NCBI RefSeq assembly: GCF_900327775.1 | Contig: NZ_OUMZ01000003.1 | Coordinates: forward strand, 1 to 64,000 | Length of the DNA: 64,000 nt | Reading direction: 5' to 3' | Origin: Roseovarius sp. EL26 | GTDB lineage: Bacteria; Pseudomonadota; Alphaproteobacteria; Rhodobacterales; Rhodobacteraceae | In this document: positions 8,933-17,721 of the stretch, piece after piece | How the letters are laid out: each line of letters begins with the position of its first letter | Position numbering within the stretch: position 1 is the first letter of the stretch | The notes under the pieces: generated by a model | The model's database searches: none | What the model saw: the letters and a program-made list of their open reading frames with translations, nothing else | What the model was told of the DNA's origin: nothing | Program-made: the position numbers and the translations under genes

Positions 8933-10201
8933 ATGGATTCAATTGTAGTAACGGGCAATGGCCCCCTGAAGGGGCAGATTCCGATTGCCGGTGCCAAAAA
9001 TGCCTGTCTCGCATTGATGCCAGCCACGTTGTTGAGCGAAGAGCCGCTGACCCTGACCAATGCGCCACGGTTAAGCGATATCAAAACGATGACAGAGCTG
9101 TTGCAGTCGCTGGGGGCCGAGGTGTCCAGCCTGCAGGATGGTCAGGTCATTGCCATGTCCAGCCACAACCTTTCCACAACCAGAGCAGACTATGACATTG
9201 TTCGCAAAATGCGGGCCTCAAATTTGGTGCTGGGGCCGCTGCTGGCGCGTGAAGGTCACGCCGAAGTTTCTCTGCCTGGCGGCTGTGCAATTGGCGCGCG
9301 CCCGATGGATTTGCACGTTCACGCACTCGAGGCCATGGGCGCTGAAATTGAGCTGAAAGATGGCTATCTGCATGCCAAAACCAATGGCGGCCTAAAAGGC
9401 GCGGTTCATACATTGGGTTTTGCCTCGGTTGGCGCGACCGAAAACGTTCTGATGGCAGCGACACTGGCCAAGGGCACAACCGTCCTCAAGAACGCCGCGC
9501 GTGAGCCGGAGATTGTTGATCTGGCCGATTGCCTGCGCAAGATGGGCGCACAGATCGAAGGCGACGGCACCAGCGAGATCACCATTCAGGGCGTTGATCG
9601 CCTAAACGGCGCAACCCACCCCGTTGTAACCGACCGGATTGAGCTAGGCACTTACATGCTGGCCCCTGCTATTTGCGGTGGCGAGGTCGAATGCCTTGGC
9701 GGGCGCTTGGATCTGGTTGGGGCGTTTTGTGAAAAGCTGGATGCTGCGGGTATTTCCGTTGAAGAAACCGCCAAAGGCCTGAAAGTCAGCCGTAAGAATG
9801 GTCGCATTAGAGCTGTGGATGTTGTGACCGAGCCCTTCCCCGGCTTTCCAACTGACTTGCAAGCACAGATGATGGCGCTGTTATGCACGGCCGAGGGTAC
9901 TTCGGTGCTGGAAGAGAAGATTTTTGAGAATCGCTTTATGCATGCGCCGGAACTGACCCGCATGGGCGCACAGATCGAAGTGCACGGCGGCACGGCAACT
10001 GTGACCGGTGTTGAGCAGCTGAAAGGCGCGCCTGTGATGGCAACCGATCTGCGTGCATCAGTGTCCCTCATTTTGGCAGGCATGGCCGCCGAAGGGGAAA
10101 CCACCGTCAGCCGCGTCTATCACCTTGATCGTGGTTATGAACAGGTTGTGCGCAAACTAAGCGGTGTGGGCGCAAAAATTGAACGGGTATCAGACAGATG
10201 A
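8933..10201 (+). CDS. murA: UDP-N-acetylglucosamine 1-carboxyvinyltransferase
   Basis: 422 residues, the normal length. Catalyses the first committed step of peptidoglycan synthesis in the cytoplasm, transferring enolpyruvate from PEP to UDP-GlcNAc. The N-terminus [20 protein letters not shown] and the loop [15 protein letters not shown] are diagnostic. The loop cysteine (about C118, equivalent to Cys115 in E. coli) is present, so the enzyme should be of the fosfomycin-sensitive type. The [11 protein letters not shown] and YHLDRGYE segments are also conserved. It overlaps the following DUF2948 gene by 4 bases. Confidence 0.97.
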   Translation: MDSIVVTGNGPLKGQIPIAGAKNACLALMPATLLSEEPLTLTNAPRLSDIKTMTELLQSLGAEVSSLQDGQVIAMSSHNLSTTRADYDIVRKMRASNLVLGPLLAREGHAEVSLPGGCAIGARPMDLHVHALEAMGAEIELKDGYLHAKTNGGLKGAVHTLGFASVGATENVLMAATLAKGTTVLKNAAREPEIVDLADCLRKMGAQIEGDGTSEITIQGVDRLNGATHPVVTDRIELGTYMLAPAICGGEVECLGGRLDLVGAFCEKLDAAGISVEETAKGLKVSRKNGRIRAVDVVTEPFPGFPTDLQAQMMALLCTAEGTSVLEEKIFENRFMHAPELTRMGAQIEVHGGTATVTGVEQLKGAPVMATDLRASVSLILAGMAAEGETTVSRVYHLDRGYEQVVRKLSGVGAKIERVSDR

Positions 10202-10668
10202 CACAAGATGCGAGTTTTGACGACGGCCGCGAAGCACCGCTGAACCTTGGGGCCTTTGATGTCGATGACCTCAAAGTCATGTCCTCTTTGGTTCAGGATG
10301 CGGTGTTTCCGATCACCGAAATGACATGGCGCCAACCTGAGCGCCGCTTTGCAATTCTGCTCAACCGATTTCGTTGGGAAGACGATGGCCAGCAACGACA
10401 CGGAGCAGAGCGGGTGCAGGCCTTGCTGGTGGTGGACAACGTGTTGAAAATTTCAAGCCAAGGTGTGGACCGGCAGGAAAAAGATATGGTTTTATCCCTG
10501 CTATCGGTTGAATTTACCCCTTCCGATGACGGCGCAGGTCATCTTGACCTTACTCTGGCCGGGGACGGTGCCATTCGATTGGAAGTCGAAGCGCTGGAAG
10601 TGACCCTCAAGGATGTGACGCGCCCGTATCGCGCTCCGTCGGGCAAAGCTCCCAGTCACGACGCTTAA
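10198..10668 (+). CDS. DUF2948 family protein
   Basis: 156 residues, beginning at an ATG that overlaps the murA stop. The sequence ([19 protein letters not shown], then [14 protein letters not shown] and [20 protein letters not shown]) matches the small alphaproteobacterial family usually annotated DUF2948, found between murA and hisD. There is no signal peptide or membrane segment, so a cytoplasmic location is expected. The biochemical function is unknown. The family call rests on recalled sequence and synteny. Confidence 0.8.
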   Translation: MTQDASFDDGREAPLNLGAFDVDDLKVMSSLVQDAVFPITEMTWRQPERRFAILLNRFRWEDDGQQRHGAERVQALLVVDNVLKISSQGVDRQEKDMVLSLLSVEFTPSDDGAGHLDLTLAGDGAIRLEVEALEVTLKDVTRPYRAPSGKAPSHDA

Positions 10669-10749
10669 ATAGAATCGCTTCCATGCGACGGTCATCGGCC
10701 TTGAGGGGCTTGATCGCGCGCGCTATGTCCGGCAATGAAAGGAATTGCC

Positions 10750-12057
10750 ATGCCTGTTTTTCTGAATGCCGCCAATCCAGAGTTCGAAGCCGAATTCACA
10801 ACCCTACTGGGGGCGAAACGCGAGGATTCGCCAGATGTTGATGATATCGTTGCGGGTATCATTTCAGATGTGCGCGGACGTGGGGATGCGGCAGTTGTCG
10901 AACTGACGGCCAAGTTTGACCGGCTGGAACTGACGCCGGATAAGCTACGTTTCTCTGAGGCTGAAATAGACGCGTTAATCGAACAGGTGCCAGCGCACGA
11001 GCGAGTGGCATTGGAATTGGCCGCAGATCGCATTCGAGCCTATCACGAAAAGCAACTCCCTGAAGATGCGCAATGGACGGATGAAGCTGGCGCAGAACTG
11101 GGCTGGCGCTGGTCGGCGGTATCCGCTGCAGGCCTCTATGTGCCCGGTGGGTTGGCAAGCTATCCTTCCTCGGTTCTGATGAACGCCATCCCCGCTAAAG
11201 TGGCCGGTGTTGAGCGGCTGGCAATTACCGTTCCAACGCCCGATGGAAAGGCAAATCCCTTGGTCCTTTTGGCCGCACGCCTGTCGGGTGTGGATGAAAT
11301 TTACCGAATCGGCGGCGCACAGGCGGTGGCAGCGCTGGCGTATGGGACAGAGACGATCACGCCGGTGGACAAGATCACCGGGCCCGGAAACGCCTTTGTC
11401 GCAGCGGCCAAGCGCCGGGTGTTTGGCAAAGTGGGCATCGATATGATTGCCGGGCCGTCTGAAATCCTTGTGATTGCTGACAATACGGCCGACCCTGAAT
11501 GGGTGGCGCTGGATATGCTAAGTCAGGCGGAACACGATGAAAGCGCGCAGGCAATCCTTGTGACTGATGATGCGGCTCTGGCGGATGCTGTGGTGAAGGC
11601 GATTGAAACGCAGCTCGAAACTTTGGAACGACGCGCCATTGCAGGGGCCAGCTGGCGTGACAATGGAGCCGTGATTCTGGTGCCTGATCTGGAAACAGCT
11701 GCGAACGTATCAGACCGTGTCGCGCCTGAGCATTTGGAGCTCTGCGTGGCAGACCCGGATGCACTGGCCGACAAGATCAGACACGCCGGTGCGATTTTCA
11801 TGGGGTCTTGGACACCAGAGGCCATTGGCGACTATGTCGGTGGGCCGAACCATGTGCTGCCCACCGCACGCTCGGCAAGGTTCTCAAGCGGGCTGAACGT
11901 ACTGGACTTCATGAAGAAAACAACCCTGTCCAAAATGACTCCCGGCGCCCTGCGCGCCATCGGCCCGGCGGCGGAAACACTGGCGATCAGCGAAAGCCTA
12001 GAGGCCCATGGCCTATCTGTCCGCGCCCGTCTGAACCGGTTGAACGAATTGGGGTAA
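10750..12057 (+). CDS. hisD: Histidinol dehydrogenase
   Basis: 435 residues with start at 10750, chosen over the in-frame ATG at 10735 because AAAGGA lies six bases upstream and the protein then begins MPVFLNAANPEF. Catalyses the last two oxidations of histidine synthesis (L-histidinol to L-histidine, NAD and zinc dependent). Conserved blocks: GLYVPGGLASYPSSVLMN, RIGGAQAVAALAYGTETI, KITGPGNAFVAAAKR, GPSEILVIAD, SQAEHDESAQAIL with the zinc Gln/His, and PEHLELCV. The usual downstream Rhodobacteraceae genes are absent here and a LysR gene follows on the other strand. Confidence 0.97.
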   Translation: MPVFLNAANPEFEAEFTTLLGAKREDSPDVDDIVAGIISDVRGRGDAAVVELTAKFDRLELTPDKLRFSEAEIDALIEQVPAHERVALELAADRIRAYHEKQLPEDAQWTDEAGAELGWRWSAVSAAGLYVPGGLASYPSSVLMNAIPAKVAGVERLAITVPTPDGKANPLVLLAARLSGVDEIYRIGGAQAVAALAYGTETITPVDKITGPGNAFVAAAKRRVFGKVGIDMIAGPSEILVIADNTADPEWVALDMLSQAEHDESAQAILVTDDAALADAVVKAIETQLETLERRAIAGASWRDNGAVILVPDLETAANVSDRVAPEHLELCVADPDALADKIRHAGAIFMGSWTPEAIGDYVGGPNHVLPTARSARFSSGLNVLDFMKKTTLSKMTPGALRAIGPAAETLAISESLEAHGLSVRARLNRLNELG

Positions 12058-12133
12058 AGCGTACAGCTTGTACGACCTGTACGCATAAAATGTACGCATG
12101 CCCTCGCTTTCCGAGCAGTTTTCCGTCTCGATT

Positions 12134-13021
12134 TTAGCCTTTCGCCTTTTCAACGCGGCCTTTTCGGTGAGCCGAGATCAGGCAATCCAAAAAGGCATTC
12201 AACCGACGCCCCTTAGAGGTGCTCTTTTTCACGGTGGCCGCCATTTGTGAGGTGAACCGTGCCTCCGGGCACGTCACTTCGAGGAGCAGGTCGTCATTTT
12301 GGAAGAGATCGCCAATGTGGGTAGGCAAAAAGCCCAAGTACCGCCCGGACATGATCAGCAACGTCAACGCCTCTTCGTTTTGGACAAAGGCTGATTTGCG
12401 CAGTTTGAGCTTTTGGTGAACCGCCATGTTCGGAGAATTAAAGCTGAGCCCAGCATAATCATATTGGCGTAGCTCTTTCAGACGGTAGCCATCCTTCATA
12501 CAGTCGAACAGCTCATGCCCCTTCCCGCAATAAAGCCGCATGTCCTCGGTATAAAGGGATTCGTAGGTTAGCATCGGCGATTGACGGTGCAACGGAACGA
12601 TACCAAGGCTGAACCGGCCATTGATCACCCCCTCTTCGATCACATTCGGGGGCTCAATCGACAGGTCCATTGTGACACCCGGCGCGATATCGCGAAACAT
12701 TCGAATCGCCAGCGCAAGGCGCGCCTCAGGATTAGAGGAGGATTGATCGGAAATCGCGATACGCAGCTTACCGGTCAGATCGGAATGAGCCTCGTCCAGC
12801 TGCTCCTGAAATCTGTCGATTGAAGAAAACAGCTCATCTGCTGCGTTCAGCACATTTTCACCATCAGAGGTTAATGAAAATCCTGCCGGACCACGATGGC
12901 ACAGCTTGAGGTTCAGGCGCGTCTCAAGATCTGAGATATGTTTGCTGATGGTAGAGCGACCAATATTCAACTCAAACTCTGCCGCCGTAAAACCACCGCA
13001 GGCCACCACTGTTCGAAACAC
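12134..13021 (-). CDS. LysR family regulator of the adjacent TRAP transporter (N-terminus probably longer)
   Basis: 295 residues from the first conventional start (GTG at 13021). The winged-helix domain reads FTAAEFELNIGRSTISKHIS, followed by the effector domain (LTGKLRIAISDQSSSNPEARL). A start at 13021 would cut off most of the first DNA-binding helix. The same frame upstream encodes LANVDIRLLEVFRTVV, the expected LysR N-terminus, yet it contains no ATG, GTG or TTG before the TAA at 13096-13094. ATT at 13084 or ATC at 13078 behind AGGA is a possible non-standard start. It is divergent from the TRAP genes, so it probably controls them in response to the transported substrate. Confidence 0.85.
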   Translation of the reverse strand: MFRTVVACGGFTAAEFELNIGRSTISKHISDLETRLNLKLCHRGPAGFSLTSDGENVLNAADELFSSIDRFQEQLDEAHSDLTGKLRIAISDQSSSNPEARLALAIRMFRDIAPGVTMDLSIEPPNVIEEGVINGRFSLGIVPLHRQSPMLTYESLYTEDMRLYCGKGHELFDCMKDGYRLKELRQYDYAGLSFNSPNMAVHQKLKLRKSAFVQNEEALTLLIMSGRYLGFLPTHIGDLFQNDDLLLEVTCPEARFTSQMAATVKKSTSKGRRLNAFLDCLISAHRKGRVEKAKG

Positions 13022-13081
13022 TTCCAGAAGGCGGATATCGACATTAGCGAGGCGGGTAATTGTTGATCTCTTAGCGATTTT

Positions 13082-13105
13082 AATGTTTCCTATTTATCAA
13101 ACATT
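13082..13105. promoter_or_regulatory. Palindrome between LysR and TRAP genes, candidate LysR site
   Basis: AATGTTT (13082-13088) and AAACATT (13099-13105) form a perfect 7-bp inverted repeat with a 10-bp spacer. It contains the T-N11-A symmetry typical of LysR sites and lies between the divergent regulator and transporter genes. It covers the region where the extended LysR reading frame would begin. Confidence 0.5.
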
Positions 13106-13240
13106 GCGTCAATTACTTTGTATTAACTGCACGGGCATTGCAACATATATATCTGGGATTGGATTGACTCTGATCTACGACAATGGTCGAGTTTAAGAGT
13201 TGAAACCAAAAACAAAGAACTACATCCGGGAGGAGTCTTA

Positions 13241-14257
13241 ATGACTTTCATCAAAAAACTTTCAACTATCGCAGCTGCTGCGTCCGTTGCCGCACTGACG
13301 GTAGCGAGCCCAGCGTTGGCAAAGAACTTCAAAATTGCCGTAGGCGATAGCGGCGGTTCCAGCCAAGAAGCTACAGGTCTTGGCTTTGTAAAGGCACTTG
13401 AAGAACTGTCAGGCGGCAACCACACAGCGACACTGTTTCTGAACGGTCAGCTGGGTTCCGAGCAGGACACTGTCAATGACGCGGCAATCGGCTCGCTTGA
13501 TATGTCCATTCTGGCGATCAACAACGTGACACCGTTCTCGCCATCCGTTGGCGTGTTCACCCTGCCATATGTGATCCTGAGCCTGGAAGATGCGGAAACG
13601 CTGACCCAAGGTCCAATCGGTCAACAGCTGACAGAAAACACAATCAACGACGCTGGCGTTCGCATCATTGCTTGGACCTATACAGGTTTCCGCGTTCTGA
13701 CGAACTCGAAAAAGCCAGTTAAATCGGTTGCTGACTTGCAAGGTCTGGTCATCCGCGTTCCTAAGAACGAAATCATGATCGACACCTACAAGTCATGGGG
13801 CATCAGCCCAACGCCAATGGCGTGGTCAGAAACCTTCGCGGGCCTGCAAACCAAAGTTGTTGATGGTCAGGACAACCCTTACACCACCATCAACGCGATG
13901 AAGTTCTACGAAGTTCAGAAGTATGTCACAAACATCCGTTACATCTTCTCGATCGAGCCACTGGTTGTATCTGAAGCAGTGTTCCAAGAACTGTCAGCTG
14001 AAGATCAAGCTATTGTTCTGGATGCCGGTAAAGCCGCGACAGCCGCGTCTGCCCAGTTCCTGCGCGACAAAGAAGCCGAGATCAAACAGATCCTGATCGA
14101 CAAAGGCATGCAGATCGATGACCCAGAAAACAATGAGCAAGAGTTCATTGACCTGGCGACCGCAGCTGTATGGCCAAAGTTCTATGAGAGCATTGGTGGT
14201 GTTGAGAAACTGAACGAAGTTCTGGCGGCCATCGGTCGTGACCCAGTTTCCGAATAA
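13241..14257 (+). CDS. TRAP transporter substrate-binding protein (DctP family)
   Basis: 338 residues with a signal peptide (KKLSTIAAAASVAALTVASP then ALA, cleavage near residue 27) and GGGAGGAGT as ribosome site. DctP-family features: FLNGQLGSEQDTVNDAAIGS, AWTYTGFRVLTNSKKPVKS, the substrate-Arg segment LQGLVIRVPKNEI, and the GLQTKVVDGQDNPYTTI block. The conserved Arg that binds the carboxylate (or other acidic group) of ligands is in VIRVP. It acts in the periplasm and delivers ligand to the two membrane subunits encoded next. The substrate cannot be read from sequence; an organic acid or sulfonate is plausible for a TRAP system in such bacteria. Confidence 0.93.
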   Translation: MTFIKKLSTIAAAASVAALTVASPALAKNFKIAVGDSGGSSQEATGLGFVKALEELSGGNHTATLFLNGQLGSEQDTVNDAAIGSLDMSILAINNVTPFSPSVGVFTLPYVILSLEDAETLTQGPIGQQLTENTINDAGVRIIAWTYTGFRVLTNSKKPVKSVADLQGLVIRVPKNEIMIDTYKSWGISPTPMAWSETFAGLQTKVVDGQDNPYTTINAMKFYEVQKYVTNIRYIFSIEPLVVSEAVFQELSAEDQAIVLDAGKAATAASAQFLRDKEAEIKQILIDKGMQIDDPENNEQEFIDLATAAVWPKFYESIGGVEKLNEVLAAIGRDPVSE

Positions 14258-14273
14258 TCACCTAAGAAAAAAC

Positions 14274-14297
14274 GAAAGGCGCCATTTGGCGCCTTTC
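14274..14297 (+). terminator. Intercistronic hairpin after the TRAP binding-protein gene
   Basis: GAAAGGCGCC (14274-14283), ATTT loop, GGCGCCTTTC (14288-14297): a perfect 10-bp stem with no T-run. It lies between the binding-protein gene and the membrane-subunit genes, a place where mRNA-stabilising or partial-termination hairpins raise binding-protein output. Confidence 0.65.
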
Positions 14298-14318
14298 TAA
14301 TATAACAGAGAGGGAAAA

Positions 14319-14918
14319 ATGGAACGCTTTTGGGGCATTTTGAATAACATCGAAAGCTACATTTGCCGCACCTTACTTGCGATATTTGTATGCCTTCTCT
14401 TCCTTCAGGTCATAGTGAGAACTCTTTTCGACTTCTCCTTCTCCTGGGTGGAAGAACTATCAATTTACATGTTCGTCTGGTTCGTATTTTTTGGTGCGAG
14501 CTACGCGGCAAAAATGGGCGCACATAACCGTGTGACGTTCCAGTTCAAATTCCTTCCGCCACGCGCCATCAAGTTTATTGAGGCCTTTGCAGATCTGTTC
14601 TGGATCTTCTTCAATGTATATTTTGTGTACCTGTCGATCGATTTCATCTTCAACAAGATGAACAAGTTCCAGTCATCACAGACAATGGGGTTCCACCTTA
14701 GTTGGGTCTATATCGTTCTGCCGATTGCATTCACGCTGATGACCATTCGCGTTCTTCAGGTCAACTACAAGAAAATCATACTGGATGAAGACCTTCGTGA
14801 TCCAGATGCGATTGATCTGGAAGAAGTGCGCGCCGAAACGGCCGCCGCTGAAAAAATCCATATGGACGAAATTCATGCCGCCGACGACACGACAAATGAT
14901 AAGCAGGGGGACAAGTAA
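14319..14918 (+). CDS. TRAP transporter small permease (DctQ family)
   Basis: 199 residues with four predicted membrane helices (for example TLLAIFVCLLFLQVIVRTLF and LSIYMFVWFVFFGASYAA). The conserved R-T-L-F-D-F-S-F-S-W-x-E-E-L pattern at the cytoplasmic loop after helix 1 is characteristic of DctQ. A charged hydrophilic tail of about 35 residues follows the last helix. It pairs with the large permease and overlaps its start by one base (TAATG), showing translational coupling. It is preceded by GAGAGGGA. Confidence 0.93.
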   Translation: MERFWGILNNIESYICRTLLAIFVCLLFLQVIVRTLFDFSFSWVEELSIYMFVWFVFFGASYAAKMGAHNRVTFQFKFLPPRAIKFIEAFADLFWIFFNVYFVYLSIDFIFNKMNKFQSSQTMGFHLSWVYIVLPIAFTLMTIRVLQVNYKKIILDEDLRDPDAIDLEEVRAETAAAEKIHMDEIHAADDTTNDKQGDK

Positions 14919-16258
14919 TGGAATCGCAAATCATTCTAATTCTATTCGGCGGCTTCCTACTGCTGCTGTTCATAGGTGCACCAATCACTGTCGCCTTGGG
15001 CGTCTCAACAATGATCTCTTTCATCTATCTTGGTGAAAACCCGATCAAGTTCGTACAGATTGCCTTTACCTCTGTGGGGTCTTTCCCATTGATGGCCCTA
15101 CCCGCCTTCATTCTGGCCGGGGCCTTAATGGAAGCTTCGGGGCTCTCTCGAAGGCTTATAAACGTCGCCGAAAGTTTCGCCGGGCCATTCACGGGCGGCA
15201 TGTCTGCTGCCACGGTTTTTGCCTGCCTGTTCTTTGGTGCGATCTCAGGTTCTGGTCCTGCGACGACAGCCGCTGTTGGTATGCTGATGATCCCCGCGAT
15301 GATCGACCGTAAATATGATCGCGACTTTGCATCCGCAATTACCGCATCTTCCGGTGGTCTGGGTATCGTTATTCCGCCCTCCATTCCGCTGATCATCTTT
15401 GGTATCGCTGCTTTGGGCATGCCTGCCCCACCAGCCGCTGTGGCCGAACACGGGCAATTCCAAACTGTTTCGATCCCGAAATTGTTTATCGCCGGTTTCA
15501 TGCCTGCCTTCCTGATTGCTGGCAGCTTGTTGATCATGAATTACATCTTGGCCAAAAAGAAAGGCTTCAAAGGAAGCTCTGAAGGGTGGTCTGCACGCTT
15601 GATCTGGTGTGAGATGTATCGCGGCTTCTGGGCGTTGATGGCCCCTGTAGTGATCTTGGGCGGGATTTATTCCGGCTTCTTTACCCCGACTGAGGCGGCG
15701 ATTGTTGCAATCTTCTACACGCTGATTGTTGGCGCGTTTATCTACCGCGAACTGTCGTGGGAGAAACTGTTTATCTCACTTGAAACCACAACATGGCTGA
15801 CCGGTCGGGTTCTGCTGATCATGTTCACCGCAACTGTGTTTGGCCGTCTTCTGGTCGAAAATCAGATCCCGGCGATCATTGCGGATGGTATGCTGTCGGT
15901 CACCGACAACATTTATATCATCTGGGCGCTGGTCATCTTCTTCCTGCTGTTCGTTGGCATGTTCATGGAGACATTGGCGACGATTCTGATCTTGGTTCCA
16001 GTGATGCTGCCTGTGGCCTATAGCGTGGGCATTGATCCGATCCACTTTGGTGTGGTCATGGTCTGCTGCCTGGGTATTGGGTTCCAGACGCCACCATTGG
16101 GCGAGAACCTGTTCATCGCGTCTGGTATCTCGAACATATCAATTGAGAAGATCTCGGTTGCGGCCCTGCCCTTTGCGGCGATCAATACCATAGCCATCTT
16201 TATCATCGCCTTTGTCCCAGAGATATCTCTGTGGCTGCCTAGGTTCTTTGGGTATTAA
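14918..16258 (+). CDS. TRAP transporter large permease (DctM family)
   Basis: 446 residues, about 12 membrane segments. DctM signatures: FPLMALPAFILAGALMEASG, the glycine/serine-rich FGAISGSGPATTAAVGMLMI, GGLGIVIPPSIPLIIFG, GFFTPTEAA, and METLATILILVPVMLPV. This subunit carries the sodium-coupled transport path. The complete P-Q-M set in one operon suggests a working transporter. Its substrate is set by the binding protein encoded upstream. Confidence 0.95.
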   Translation: MESQIILILFGGFLLLLFIGAPITVALGVSTMISFIYLGENPIKFVQIAFTSVGSFPLMALPAFILAGALMEASGLSRRLINVAESFAGPFTGGMSAATVFACLFFGAISGSGPATTAAVGMLMIPAMIDRKYDRDFASAITASSGGLGIVIPPSIPLIIFGIAALGMPAPPAAVAEHGQFQTVSIPKLFIAGFMPAFLIAGSLLIMNYILAKKKGFKGSSEGWSARLIWCEMYRGFWALMAPVVILGGIYSGFFTPTEAAIVAIFYTLIVGAFIYRELSWEKLFISLETTTWLTGRVLLIMFTATVFGRLLVENQIPAIIADGMLSVTDNIYIIWALVIFFLLFVGMFMETLATILILVPVMLPVAYSVGIDPIHFGVVMVCCLGIGFQTPPLGENLFIASGISNISIEKISVAALPFAAINTIAIFIIAFVPEISLWLPRFFGY

Positions 16259-16282
16259 GGCTGGATCGGAAAGAACTGAAAA

Positions 16283-16765
16283 ATGTTACCACAAATCAAT
16301 GATATCCTTTTCGCGACAGACCTGTCGGAAAATGCAAACAACGCTTTGCGCCATGCACTCAGCATGGCGCAGGCCCACGGCGCCAAAGTTCATGTGCTCC
16401 ATGTCACTGAACCGCTGACACAAGATGCGATTGTTACGATGCAGTTGTTCTTTCAGGATGATGCCTCTCGCAAGAAAGCGATCAAAGATCGCCATGCATC
16501 CGTAAAGGAAATGTTGAAAACCAATCAAAGGGATTTCATGAAATCCCTCAGCAAAGAGGGCAAAGAGGCTTACTCCAGAGTGGAATCTGTTGAGTTGATT
16601 GACGGGCACCCAGCAGAAGCGATTTTGCAACGCGCGAAAGACCTGCAATGCGGTCTGATCGTCATGGGCACACATGAACACGGCACAGGCCATACCTTTA
16701 TCGGTACGGTTGTCAAACGTGTCCTTAGGCGCTCATCGATCCCAACACTTGTCGTCCCAAACTAG
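16283..16765 (+). CDS. Universal stress protein family (UspA-like), TRAP-associated
   Basis: 160 residues, one Usp domain. It starts INDILFATDLSENANNALRHALSMAQAHGAKVHVLHV and ends with GLIVMGTHEHG, then SSIPTLVVP, the expected strands and nucleotide-binding glycine region. It is the last gene of the TRAP operon, 24 bases after the large permease. Usp proteins encoded with TRAP transporters (for example TeaD in the ectoine system) bind ATP and can tune transport activity; the same role is inferred here. A strong terminator follows. Confidence 0.9.
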   Translation: MLPQINDILFATDLSENANNALRHALSMAQAHGAKVHVLHVTEPLTQDAIVTMQLFFQDDASRKKAIKDRHASVKEMLKTNQRDFMKSLSKEGKEAYSRVESVELIDGHPAEAILQRAKDLQCGLIVMGTHEHGTGHTFIGTVVKRVLRRSSIPTLVVPN

Positions 16766-16796
16766 GACGACCTTAACTACCTCCCTGTTGAACTTG

Positions 16797-16824
16797 TGGC
16801 GGCCAGAAATGGCCGTCATTTTTT
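16797..16824 (+). terminator. Rho-independent terminator of the TRAP/usp operon
   Basis: TGGCGGCCA (16797-16805), GAAA loop, TGGCCGTCA (16810-16818) with one G-U pair, followed by six T's (16819-16824). Confidence 0.88.
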
Positions 16825-17657
16825 CATCAGCGTTAAACCCATTATACGGTAAAGGTTTGACCTCAGGATCTGGATCAGACGGTTGAAAACTTTCACACAG
16901 GTTTTACCCGTCCGCCAATAGGAACCTGTCGGACGTGTCCGCAACCGGGCTTGCTTGGCTAGATAAGGCGACGATCTGACCCGCCAACGGTTTGGGCCGG
17001 CGTGGTTAACATCTAATCTACGTTCAGCCATGACGTCCTTTAGATCTCCATACGAAACAGCTTAGCGCAGTTAAGATGTCACTCGTGCAGAATCACAGAT
17101 TTCGGACAGTGACTGCCCTTAAAATTGATCATTGTGAAGTTATACCCAGCACAAGCTTTGCTACAGAGTGTTGTTTGTCGCCTTGACAAATAACCGGATA
17201 ATACATGACGGATACTTAGGTTTGCCTGGAAGGATCGGGTGATAAAATGAATCCATATCCAATGGATATCGTCCTTGGCTAAGGGTGCTCACATCTTAAT
17301 TACTGTTAAAACCCAATAACGAACGTAAGAAGGATGGCCGAGGATCACACTGTGGAACAATATGGCGCTTTTCGTCTACAAATATTTGATAGGCATGATC
17401 ACTTGGCTTAGTCCTGAGATGCATTTGCTCTATGTCAGCAACTTCGGCCCGTGAAATATTTCTTTGGAGCTACGATTCCTGCCCAGGATAAGCTTCAATA
17501 TTAGCATAAGTCAGACTCAGGTCGAAACCTTTCCCAACTTCGCTTACGATTAAAATCCGGGCAGTTAAGGTGATTATCAGGGGTCAGTGCCCTAGCGATC
17601 GCGAAACCTAGCGTGTAGTTAAATTTTCCAGTTGGCTATTCTGTTGGCCTGTTTTGT
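16825..17657. other. About 0.8 kb without a recognisable gene
   Basis: No ORF on either strand has both a ribosome site and a recognisable family, and stops are frequent. The stretch lies between the TRAP/usp terminator and a second plus-strand terminator-like hairpin. It may hold decayed DNA at the edge of the accessory island, or an unannotated RNA ending at that hairpin. I could not match it to tmRNA, RNase P RNA, SRP RNA or a tRNA by eye. Confidence 0.4.
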
Positions 17658-17687
17658 AGACGGCGAAAAAAATTTCGCCGTCTTTTT
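17658..17687 (+). terminator. Strong terminator-like hairpin with no clear upstream gene
   Basis: AGACGGCGAAA (17658-17668), AAAA loop, TTTCGCCGTCT (17673-17683), then TTTT: 11 perfect pairs with a T-tail on the plus strand. On the minus strand no T-run follows the stem, but the stem lies 35 bases past the stop of the fusion gene ending at 17722 and may still work in that direction. Confidence 0.7.
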
Positions 17688-17721
17688 ACGAACGCCTACT
17701 TTTATGTAAATTTGCCTTGAG

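Noticed and set aside
13241..16765. The TRAP operon as the ectoine transporter uehABC
   Set aside because: It has a Usp gene like tea/ueh systems, but the binding protein does not resemble UehA as I remember it, and it is 7 kb from the ectoine genes with the glycan island between.
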